27,035 nt of DNA, taken from a virus. The position numbers and the translations under genes are program-made. A model generated the notes under the pieces. The model saw only the letters and a program-made list of their open reading frames with translations. It did no database searches and was not told where the DNA came from. The DNA is taken from the IMG/VR virus record IMGVR_UViG_3300011113_000230, positions 1 to 27,035 of that record. One strand, written 5' to 3'. Positions 20,173 to 27,035 of the stretch are shown here, piece by piece (position 1 is the stretch's first letter; each line of letters starts with the position of its first letter).

Positions 20173-22323
20173 CTATTGGGCCTGCTCGCGGTTGATCTCA
20201 GTGGGCGCAGGGCCTTGCAGAATCTGGCCAATGGTCCGAGCCAGCAATGGCGATGCAGCCTTCTCGCGTGGACTCATCTGGCGCAGCAGCAAAGTGTTCT
20301 CGCGCAGCTTTTTGATGGCGTCCGGACTGGTAATGATGCCGGCCAGTTCTTCGGAGTATTTGCCCATACGCATATCGTTGATGGCGTTGCCAAGCATCTG
20401 CGGCCAGTTCAAAGGTTGAGCTGCCCCGGCAATTGCCATGCCTGCTTTTGTACCAAGGCCAGCCGATGCCAGTGCGTCAGCCTGCAAGTCTTTGGCAATG
20501 TACCCACCAGGCACTGTGATTGACTGACCTTTGAAGCTCTTACTGGTGGCCTCAAGGACTTCCATCATGTCACGCAGGGCTTGGTACTGTTTGGAATCCA
20601 GTGATTCTTTGAGGAGCTTACGTTGCTTTTCAGTACCGAATAGCTTGGACCGATAAACGCCGCCAAGGTTCTGAACGGCACCTACCTGCGATTCTCGTAC
20701 CGTGCTTTCCAGAACATCCTGCAAATGCGCCCTGACGACGTTGTTCCAGCTTGCCGGGTCAGCGGCTTGGATGATCGACTTCGCCTCTTTGAGGGCTTCT
20801 GGTGACGAACTAGGGCCAAACAGAGTGCGACCCAAGGTTTGTGCCTGTTGGCTATCGGCTTTTACAAAACCGCCGATAATGCTCTCTTCCAGTTTGTTGA
20901 TAGGCTCGCTCAGTCTGGCGAATTCAGTCCTGGCCTGATTGTAAGTCGAAGAAAAGCCGTCCAGCTTTTCTACCAACCCTTGTGCCGCCTGTTCGTATTG
21001 CATGGCCTCGGCGTTGTTGCCTGCCCTGCGGAGAGCTTCGGCCTTATCATTAAGTTGACGCTTGGCAAGATCGTACCAACCAAGGGCTTTATCAGTGACA
21101 CCTTTCATCACTTTGGCGGCTTCTGCTGGATCTTGGATGCCAGCAACCAGATTGGCATTCTGTGTGCGCACTTGCTCCAATGAATCGTTCATAGAGCGTT
21201 TCCAAACAGGCTTTGATTGCACTGTTTTAAGGGCCTGAGCCACCAATGGGTCGCCTGCAAGGTCTGCCGCCACATCATCAGGCACCAGTTCTGGATAGGA
21301 TGCCTTATAGAATTGCTCAGATGCGTCTCTGCGAGCAGACTTTAGCGTTGCAAGACGAGCGTCAACAGACCTTGCGCCCTTCAAAAAGCCTTCGTGAGGG
21401 CTGGCATTGGTCGAGAGTGTGTCAAAAAAGCCATACATGGCCTTTTGAATGTCTGCATTCCTGTTTTTCAGGAACGATTCAATCGTATCAGCCGAGTTTG
21501 GCAGGTTTGAGAGTAGCCATTGCTGGTTGATCAGCGACTTTAAACCTGTTACCTCGCCCGGAGTAAGCTGGATACCTTGGGTTTGAGCCAGATTCGATAG
21601 CCTATCAACGGCCGTCTGGTTCAATTTGGCAATGTCCGAGACTGCCCTGCGCTCTTTGAACGCCTGAACACCACGTCCAAGCAGTTTGCCACCAGCCTCG
21701 CTTACTGTACCGATGGCAAAGGCTTCGGCCAGTTGCTTTTGGTAGGCATCCCAGTCCCGAGGCTGACCAAATGCCTGCGTGGCGATCTCCTGACGGATAG
21801 CCTCACCAGCCGCTGAGCCTGCGCCACCGCCAAGAATTGCGCCGGCAGTGGCCCCTACAGGACCGCCAGCGGCCATACCTGCTGCACCTCCACCAACTGC
21901 ACCAGCAGTGCCAAGGGCCATGCCTGGAATATCAGAGACAAGCCCGGCCGCAAACTCTTTAGCCCCACCCAACATGCCAGAAGGCGACTCAGGGTAGAAC
22001 TGACCATCTGCCGCTTGGTAGTAAATCTCGCCATCGATGACGCGGTACCGCTCAGGAGATATGCCACGCTGCTCAGCAAACATGCGAATCTTGGTGGCAG
22101 GGTCATCAATGAATCCGGCCCGAACCAACGCCCCCATGCTGGCAGACCTGTCGCCTTCGCCAAACTGCACTTGTGGTTGTGCTTGTAGCGAAATGGTCGG
22201 GTCAGTAAAGCTCTCTTTCCACGATCCAGTCGCAGCAGGAGCCGCCTGGGCTGCGGCCTTCTGTTGGTCCATTAATGCTTGTGTTGGATCAACAAAACTA
22301 TCGCGCCATGTGCCGTTTGCCAT
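20173..22323 (-). CDS. Large ejection-type internal virion protein (gp16 position), 716 aa
   Basis: The 716-residue protein is the largest in the window. Residues about 131-175 are a Gly/Ala-rich hydrophobic stretch (GMALGTAGAVGGGAAGMAAG) like those of ejected proteins that enter membranes. Long helical, Gln/Ala/Lys-rich sequence follows. It lies last of three ejection-type genes before the tailspike, which is the position of P22 gp16. The N-terminus carries an internal repeat: GTWRDSFVDPT (4-14) and GSWKESFTDPT (33-43). GAGGA precedes the ATG. It ends on TAG, followed properly by the tailspike ribosome site, so TAG works as a stop here. Confidence 0.75.
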   Translation of the reverse strand: MANGTWRDSFVDPTQALMDQQKAAAQAAPAATGSWKESFTDPTISLQAQPQVQFGEGDRSASMGALVRAGFIDDPATKIRMFAEQRGISPERYRVIDGEIYYQAADGQFYPESPSGMLGGAKEFAAGLVSDIPGMALGTAGAVGGGAAGMAAGGPVGATAGAILGGGAGSAAGEAIRQEIATQAFGQPRDWDAYQKQLAEAFAIGTVSEAGGKLLGRGVQAFKERRAVSDIAKLNQTAVDRLSNLAQTQGIQLTPGEVTGLKSLINQQWLLSNLPNSADTIESFLKNRNADIQKAMYGFFDTLSTNASPHEGFLKGARSVDARLATLKSARRDASEQFYKASYPELVPDDVAADLAGDPLVAQALKTVQSKPVWKRSMNDSLEQVRTQNANLVAGIQDPAEAAKVMKGVTDKALGWYDLAKRQLNDKAEALRRAGNNAEAMQYEQAAQGLVEKLDGFSSTYNQARTEFARLSEPINKLEESIIGGFVKADSQQAQTLGRTLFGPSSSPEALKEAKSIIQAADPASWNNVVRAHLQDVLESTVRESQVGAVQNLGGVYRSKLFGTEKQRKLLKESLDSKQYQALRDMMEVLEATSKSFKGQSITVPGGYIAKDLQADALASAGLGTKAGMAIAGAAQPLNWPQMLGNAINDMRMGKYSEELAGIITSPDAIKKLRENTLLLRQMSPREKAASPLLARTIGQILQGPAPTEINREQAQ

Positions 22324-22332
22324 GTGTATTCC

Positions 22333-23574
22333 TCAGCGAATCGAATAGCCTTCAAGGCGCAACTGTTGTTTTATCTGCTCATCGTTAAGGCCTTGCTTCT
22401 CAAGCTCCATGCCGCGCTGCATGAAGTTCTTGCCACGGCCCGATAGGAACAATTGATCAGCTTGGTTCTGGAAGTCTTTTGATGATGGACTAAGGCCTTT
22501 CTCAAGCAATGAGTTTTGAATATTGATCGTCCTTGTTGCCTCATTTACCAGCCGATCATACGATGATGTGAACTCCGTCGGACTCAAGTCTGTATTGATA
22601 ATAGAGTCTTTGAGTGCAGAGATTTCTGCCACAGCAGCAGCCGCACCAGTAATGTCTTTTTTGTACTGGTTAAAGAACTGCTCAACGCCTTCGGAGAATT
22701 GGCGATATTGTCCAAGGTACTGTTTTTCAGTCGGATCAAGACTGACGCCTGCTCGCTCTTTCGTCTTCAAAAGTGCCTGACGGCCTTTGCCAACATATGT
22801 CAGGAATTGAGGATCAAACGTAGAACGAATGTCTTTCAGTCTTGAAAGGTTATCAATTGCGCCTGTTACTTTCTCTTGGGCTTTGCCGATATTGCCAGAG
22901 GAAAGCGGGGCGCCAACAGTTACAGTGCCGTCCGGACCAACAACGATGCCTGTCTTCTCTGGAGGGTTGACGCCATCGACTCTGCCTACCAGTTGACCAT
23001 CAACAAACTGATAGAAGCCAGGTTGACCAGTCTTCGGGTCTACGCCTTGCCTGATGGATACGTTTGGCGTTTTTGCAGACCGGGACAGGATGAAATTGCG
23101 ATACTCTGGCGTACCTTCTGTAAGGCCAATTGCCTCAGCCTCTTTCATGGCGGCTGTTCTAGTATCTGCCGCCTCTCTTGGAGCCGTAAAGATGCCCATT
23201 TGCTGGGCCATGCCCGTGACGTTGCCTATATCTTCAAGAATCCCTCTAACATCGCCGGCATCAATTTTGGCCATACTTGCTGCTCTATCTTCTTCATCAA
23301 GCAAATTTGTACCTTGAATGAAGTTCTTTAAACCGGCCATATCTCCTGCCCGAAGATACTTTAGTGCTTTCTGTCCTGCCAGTGCGCCACCCTGCACAGA
23401 AAGTTTTTGCTGTGCTGTAAGGTTTTGCAAGCGTTGCGCTTCAAGTGCAAGCGGCGTTGCCTCAGCAGACTGTTGCATGGACTGAATAGCGGCAGCGCCT
23501 CTAAGGCCACCAAGTAGAGCTTGTTGAAGATCAACGCCTTGCGCCATCAGGGGAATTCGTGGGTCTATAGCCAT
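22333..23574 (-). CDS. Ejection-type internal virion protein (gp20 position), 413 aa
   Basis: The 413 residues start MAIDPRIPLMAQGVDLQQAL and are helical and Gln/Ala/Gly-rich. A central segment (RQGVDPKTGQPGFYQFVDGQ) resembles similar loops in phage DNA-transfer proteins, from memory. A helical C-terminus (KQGLNDEQIKQQLRLEGYSIR) follows. It sits between the proposed gp7- and gp16-like genes, so a role in forming the channel for DNA entry is inferred. The Shine-Dalgarno sequence is weak. Confidence 0.7.
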   Translation of the reverse strand: MAIDPRIPLMAQGVDLQQALLGGLRGAAAIQSMQQSAEATPLALEAQRLQNLTAQQKLSVQGGALAGQKALKYLRAGDMAGLKNFIQGTNLLDEEDRAASMAKIDAGDVRGILEDIGNVTGMAQQMGIFTAPREAADTRTAAMKEAEAIGLTEGTPEYRNFILSRSAKTPNVSIRQGVDPKTGQPGFYQFVDGQLVGRVDGVNPPEKTGIVVGPDGTVTVGAPLSSGNIGKAQEKVTGAIDNLSRLKDIRSTFDPQFLTYVGKGRQALLKTKERAGVSLDPTEKQYLGQYRQFSEGVEQFFNQYKKDITGAAAAVAEISALKDSIINTDLSPTEFTSSYDRLVNEATRTINIQNSLLEKGLSPSSKDFQNQADQLFLSGRGKNFMQRGMELEKQGLNDEQIKQQLRLEGYSIR

Positions 23575-23603
23575 GATCTTTACTCAATCAATAGTTAAAC
23601 TGG

Positions 23604-24707
23604 TTAGCGCAGCATGTATGCTGTTCCAAGCGTTGTACCGGCACCTATTAGCCCTTGCAGCATTTGGTTTTGAGCATTTGCAGCGCCAACCACTCCGGCA
23701 GCTTGCGCGCTTGCTCCCTGAGTCAACAGGTTGCCAATGTTTGACGCAGCCCCTTGGATATTGGCCGCTTGCTGTGCTGCCGATGCCTGTCCCAATCCCG
23801 TGAGATTGAACAATTGCTGGTATCGACGCTCCTGCTCTCCGATACGCTCGCCCAAAAGCGCCTGACGGGCCATGACATTCTGCGCCTGTATCTGACCAGC
23901 GCGGCCAAGGGCAAGGTTCTGCACTTGCTCGGCAATCGCCTGTGGCGTAGTGCCAGACATCAATTTGCCTCTAGCGGCTGCTGATGACTCAATTCCGCTT
24001 ATGGCCTGACGCTTGAGCGATTGGAACAGCGTATCTTTTTCAATGTCTGCCGGAAGGATTGATGGCAGACCCTGCGTCACATCACGGGTCAGCATTCCGA
24101 ATTCTGGCGATTGCGCGGTTTTTTGGTATTGCTGAATAATCTGTTGATTGCGAGCAATGCGATCTTGTTCCGCAAGAGCCTGTTGATAACGAAACAATTC
24201 TGGACTTACTCGTTCTGTAGTAGCACCACCGCCCGCTCTTGTTCCAATTGATCCCATTCCACCAGCAAGTTTTTGCATTTGCTCGCTGGCTCTGCCCCGC
24301 TGACTCGGACCTGCTTGGATAATCATAGCGCGTTCTTTGTCAGAGAATCGCGGTTTATATGCTAAGGCAGATTCATAGGCTGATGCTTGCTCAGGAGTAG
24401 TAATCCCTAGAAGACTCAGCAATTGGCTTTGAGCCGCCCCACCAGCGCCCATGTATGGGGCAAGTTGCTGGGCAATCTGTTGGCGGGCGGCTTGCTGTTC
24501 AGCAATTGCCGCCTGTGTTCCTCTCAATTGCAATTTGCCAGCGTCTTCGGCTGCTGCTGCGGCATCCATCCCGCCACCAATAGAGCTGCCAAGTGCAGCC
24601 CCTCCGAGTCCATAAAGAGCTAAACTTGCCCCGCCTGTCGCTGGGGCAAGGGCAAGTCCCGCCGCTGCTCCTAATGCTGCTCCTAATGAACCTTTACTTG
24701 CACCCAT
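23604..24707 (-). CDS. DNA-transfer/ejection-type protein (gp7 position), 367 aa
   Basis: The 367 residues begin with a long hydrophobic Gly/Ala stretch (MGASKGSLGAALGAAAGLAL, to about residue 47), then become strongly Gln/Ala-rich and helical (QQAARQQIAQQLAPYMGAGG). This is the pattern of phage DNA injection proteins such as P22 gp7. GAGGTGAT just before the ATG is a strong ribosome site. It follows the GNAT-like gene as gp7 follows gp14 in P22. Confidence 0.75.
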   Translation of the reverse strand: MGASKGSLGAALGAAAGLALAPATGGASLALYGLGGAALGSSIGGGMDAAAAAEDAGKLQLRGTQAAIAEQQAARQQIAQQLAPYMGAGGAAQSQLLSLLGITTPEQASAYESALAYKPRFSDKERAMIIQAGPSQRGRASEQMQKLAGGMGSIGTRAGGGATTERVSPELFRYQQALAEQDRIARNQQIIQQYQKTAQSPEFGMLTRDVTQGLPSILPADIEKDTLFQSLKRQAISGIESSAAARGKLMSGTTPQAIAEQVQNLALGRAGQIQAQNVMARQALLGERIGEQERRYQQLFNLTGLGQASAAQQAANIQGAASNIGNLLTQGASAQAAGVVGAANAQNQMLQGLIGAGTTLGTAYMLR

Positions 24708-24710
24708 ATA

Positions 24711-25184
24711 TCACCTCACCAAGCCCAAATACCACTGATCGTGGAGTTGGCCCTTCTTTAAGTAGCTTTTTCTGTTGATGCCTTCGACTTCAAATCCAAC
24801 GCTGAGGCCAAAATCTCTGACATTTGGATAAAGAAATGGGATCTGCGCGACAAGTTTTTGAACACCCATGTCCCAAGCCCATCGAATAGCTTTATGAGCA
24901 AATTCTTTAGCAAATTCTTTGCGATATTCAGGAAGGACTTGAACATGGCACTCCCAAGTGATCACATTTATCGGGTGATACATGACTATACCTATTGGAT
25001 CGGCTCCTACGATGCCGACCACATAGGCAGCCCCTATCATTGAGGGGATAAAGTCTTCTCGGAGTGGTGTCCCGTCTTCTGCGATCCGGTCGTAGATGTC
25101 CGGATGGGTCAGGATGGCTCGGACCACATCACAATCATAGCACTGAGCGACCAGAACGTCAGGTGATCTCACGGCCGGACGCAC
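24711..25184 (-). CDS. GNAT-fold protein, DUF2824/P22 gp14-like, 157 aa
   Basis: The protein has a GNAT acetyltransferase-like pattern: IPSMIGAAYVVGIVGADPIG, then WECHVQVLPEYRKEFAKEFA, WDMGVQKLVAQIP and VGFEVEGINRKSYLKKGQ. From memory, short phage proteins of the DUF2824 type, including P22 gp14, look like this and take part in head or tail assembly rather than classical acetylation. Start choice is open: GTG 25184 or GTG 25172, neither with a clear ribosome site, both overlapping the upstream gene. It lies between the needle-region genes and the ejection-type genes as in P22. Confidence 0.75.
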   Translation of the reverse strand: MRPAVRSPDVLVAQCYDCDVVRAILTHPDIYDRIAEDGTPLREDFIPSMIGAAYVVGIVGADPIGIVMYHPINVITWECHVQVLPEYRKEFAKEFAHKAIRWAWDMGVQKLVAQIPFLYPNVRDFGLSVGFEVEGINRKSYLKKGQLHDQWYLGLVR

Positions 25185-25494
25185 TGATAGTCAAGGAGGT
25201 AGCAGCCCCGGCAAGCGTCGAGATAAAGCCGCCAGACTCTAGGGTCTGGCCTACCAGCTCAGGGCAAAGGTACGTCTCCGAGGGCACTATGGTCCGGGCT
25301 TTGACAACAAGGTTGCTGTCACTGGCTGACCCGGCAGACGCCACCAGGTTACAGGAGAAGGTCACGTTGCTGGCAGACGTGTTCGTCACCGTGAACTTAT
25401 CGATGATCGTCTTGCAGTTGCTGGCCGTGTACTGCGTTGTCTGGCTGCTCTCGGCCTGCTTGCGGGGAATGAGGTTCTTAACTGTGACCGTCAT
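25159..25494 (-). CDS. Small structural protein, 111 aa
   Basis: The 111 residues begin MTVTVKNLIPRKQAESSQTT. They form a beta-sandwich-like, Ser/Thr/Ala-rich protein (DKFTVTNTSASNVTFSCNLV) ending in SGREIT. AGAGGG lies eight bases before the ATG, right after the amber stop of the upstream gene. The position within the tail assembly block suggests a virion protein. No named family. Confidence 0.7.
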   Translation of the reverse strand: MTVTVKNLIPRKQAESSQTTQYTASNCKTIIDKFTVTNTSASNVTFSCNLVASAGSASDSNLVVKARTIVPSETYLCPELVGQTLESGGFISTLAGAATSLTISASGREIT

Positions 25495-25505
25495 GGGCGT
25501 ACCCT

Positions 25506-26396
25506 CTATCGTGATCCGGTGGAAATGTTATCGGTGACCGTCAGAATGACGCTCGGAATGGCTGGTACCGGCGCAGCGGCTGCTTGGGCCAGTATTTGCA
25601 CTGCCGTATCTGATGCCGAGTACATCATCTCAAAATAGTCGCCAGCCTTGAGTTTGATAATATAGTTCCAGGCTGCTACCAATTCACCATCATTGCCTTT
25701 CAGTCTGAGTTGACCAGCAGAATTTGCAGCATCAACACCGTTGATCCTGTACCAGATATAGATCAGATGGCTTCCGCCACTGGTATTGTCCAACTGAGCC
25801 GAAAATTGAAAGTTGTACACCCCATCACCAATGACATAAACGCGACTGGTCGGAGAGCCGATATAGACGCCATAGGACAGGTCAGTCGTGTTGAAAGTGA
25901 TAGCGTATGCCGTGTTGATGGCTGCCGGTGTCTGCGTCGTGGTGTCATAAAATGCCCCGTAGGTATGCCTGATCAGCTCCAGTGGAGCAGGTTCTATGTT
26001 ATCAGTGGCCGTTAATGCCGGAACCTGTGGCGGCGTCAGGTCATCAGATGCCCCAGATCCGCTCACCACTGGCGGTGCGAGGGCCAGCACATTAAGGGCT
26101 TGGTTGATGCCCTCCAGCGCCTGTAGCGCCTGTGTGGCCCTCGCTTCCGTAGTGGCCAGATCAACGCCAGTCTCCTGAATGTACTGGTTCAGGAGGTTGA
26201 GTGCCTGAGTGCCCTTGTTGTCGGCAACACCTGCATCAAGCCCGCTGTCTGCCACATCGTCATTGCCGCCACCAGTACGCGTCCAGAGCTGGAACAGGAT
26301 GGTCCCAACCTGCTCAAAGTAGGCCCGCAGGTCAGGATCTTGATTGATCTTCTGCGGAATCCTGAGCGCCGGTGGTGGATTGACCTTGATTGCCAT
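25506..26396 (-). CDS. Candidate tail-needle protein with TNF/C1q-like knob, 296 aa
   Basis: The 296 residues fall into three parts. The N-terminal segment (INQDPDLRAYFEQVGTILFQ) is of a kind seen in phage tail proteins. A helical, coiled-coil-like stretch spans about residues 60-102 (EARATQALQALEGINQALNV). The C-terminal beta domain from about 145 (HTYGAFYDTTTQ, GVYNFQFSAQL, GDYFEMMYSASDTAV) has the rhythm of TNF/C1q jelly rolls. P22 gp26 plugs the portal at this gene position, and the Sf6 needle has a TNF-like knob, which supports the call. The gene ends on TAG; the next gene's ribosome site overlaps it. Confidence 0.6.
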   Translation of the reverse strand: MAIKVNPPPALRIPQKINQDPDLRAYFEQVGTILFQLWTRTGGGNDDVADSGLDAGVADNKGTQALNLLNQYIQETGVDLATTEARATQALQALEGINQALNVLALAPPVVSGSGASDDLTPPQVPALTATDNIEPAPLELIRHTYGAFYDTTTQTPAAINTAYAITFNTTDLSYGVYIGSPTSRVYVIGDGVYNFQFSAQLDNTSGGSHLIYIWYRINGVDAANSAGQLRLKGNDGELVAAWNYIIKLKAGDYFEMMYSASDTAVQILAQAAAAPVPAIPSVILTVTDNISTGSR

Positions 26397-27035
26397 TAGT
26401 ACCCCGCAAGATCAAGGTCAACGGCTGCACTGAACATGCCGACAAACACAGGGTCGGTGAATCGAATCTTGATCACGCCAGAATAGAAAGACTCGATGTG
26501 ATACCACTCGACACGGGTCTGGTAGTGCCCGCCCTGGCCGATGCTCACCTGATACTCTGCGCCCCACGTCTCGCCGCCATCGGGCGACAGACTGAACATG
26601 ACCACAGGGTTAGACCCTTGGCCGGTAGCAGTACCGACGCCGGTCTGCATGATCAGCTCAAAGCGATTCATCATCAGCCGCTTGCCGGGTGCGCCAACCA
26701 GAGAGCCATCAATCGGGGCAAGGATGCGCTCTTTGACTTGCGCGGCCCCAAGGTCGTCAAACGTAGACAGGCTCCATTCGTAGACGTTGCCCTGATACCC
26801 GACAAGGTGCTTGCCGTAGCAGTAGACGTAACTGGTCGCCAGATGTTGGCCACCACTGACGCCAGAGGACAGTTGGAACCAGAAATTACTCGTTTCCGAG
26901 TAGCAGAAAGTTTTACCCTCGGTCGGAAAGTACATGACAATGAAGTCCTGCCCTTCCAGTTTGAGCGTGTAAAACACGTCGTCAGACACCGTGGTCATGA
27001 TCTCAAACTCATGCGCCATGCTGGCGGTCGTCCCA
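26396..27035 (-). CDS. P22 gp10-like DNA stabilisation/tail protein, 5' end cut by window
   Basis: About 213 C-terminal residues are present. The open frame continues past an internal ATG at 27019 to the window edge, so the true start is outside. Beta-propeller-like repeats are visible (FIVMYFPTEGKTFCYSETSN, SYVYCYGKHLVGYQGNVYEW, MFSLSPDGGETWG), typical of packaged-DNA stabilisation proteins such as P22 gp10, which close the portal after packaging. The TAA overlaps the next gene start as TAATG. P22 gp10 is about 470 residues, so roughly half is missing here. Confidence 0.75.
   Translation of the reverse strand, partial: GTTASMAHEFEIMTTVSDDVFYTLKLEGQDFIVMYFPTEGKTFCYSETSNFWFQLSSGVSGGQHLATSYVYCYGKHLVGYQGNVYEWSLSTFDDLGAAQVKERILAPIDGSLVGAPGKRLMMNRFELIMQTGVGTATGQGSNPVVMFSLSPDGGETWGAEYQVSIGQGGHYQTRVEWYHIESFYSGVIKIRFTDPVFVGMFSAAVDLDLAGY

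Noticed and set aside
1-27035. Reassignment of TAG to an amino acid throughout the phage (genetic code 15)
   Set aside because: TAG ends the genes at 5114, 20173 and 25506, and at the last two a ribosome site and start codon follow right away. Only the TAG at 64-66 looks like it interrupts a protein.
1-27035. CRISPR array, insertion sequence or integrase/attachment site
   Set aside because: No spaced repeat array, transposase or recombinase motif was seen. The tRNA at 3290-3365 is complete, sits within the terminase operon, and has no nearby integrase or duplicated tRNA end.

Overview
The window looks like part of a tailed-phage genome, most likely a short-tailed, P22-like phage of a proteobacterium. 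Evidence for this is the gene density, frequent ATGA or TAATG start/stop overlaps, a terminase pair, lysis genes, a tailspike, and a gene order (gp10-like stabiliser, needle-like protein, gp14-like GNAT protein, three ejection-type proteins, tailspike) that matches the P22 tail and ejection block. Base composition is moderately GC-rich apart from one AT-rich patch near 4620-4990. No integrase, CI-type repressor or attachment site is visible. The host cannot be named from this sequence. All family assignments are by eye and memory, without database searches.

Layout. (a) 1-7196, leftward: a P22-Cro-like regulator (7017-7196), a prim-pol/RepA-type primase-helicase (5114-7033) whose 3' end runs into a cluster of TTTGTCCC repeats, four small genes, the small terminase, a tRNA-Thr(TGT), the large terminase and three structural-type genes. 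The last of these ends at an amber codon that appears to interrupt a longer protein. (b) 7197-7347: a divergent control region with a near-consensus rightward promoter. (c) 7348-15640, rightward: an unknown protein; a recombination set (Sak4-like ATPase, DUF669-type ssDNA-binding protein, Cas4-like nuclease); two DNA methyltransferases separated by a small HTH protein; a superfamily 2 helicase; a VRR-NUC nuclease; and a string of tiny genes. (d) 15633-27035, leftward: gp10-like protein (cut by the right edge), a needle-like protein, a small structural protein, a GNAT/gp14-like protein, three ejection-type proteins, a tailspike, three tiny lysine-rich proteins around a holin/endolysin pair, a second LamG-like structural protein and two small genes that meet the rightward operon tail to tail.

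If the genome is circular or circularly permuted, the leftward genes at position 1 would continue through portal and coat genes (outside the window) into the right edge. This would give one long leftward unit (control, primase, packaging, head, tail, lysis) and one rightward unit (recombination, methylation, helicase).

The strongest unusual signals are: a second long reading frame inside the cytosine methyltransferase gene that resembles a separate phage protein family; the in-frame amber codon at 64-66; two promoters that each carry the same 23-bp element at their start sites; two copies of one GC hairpin in the same operon; and the 10-bp repeat cluster at the end of the primase gene.
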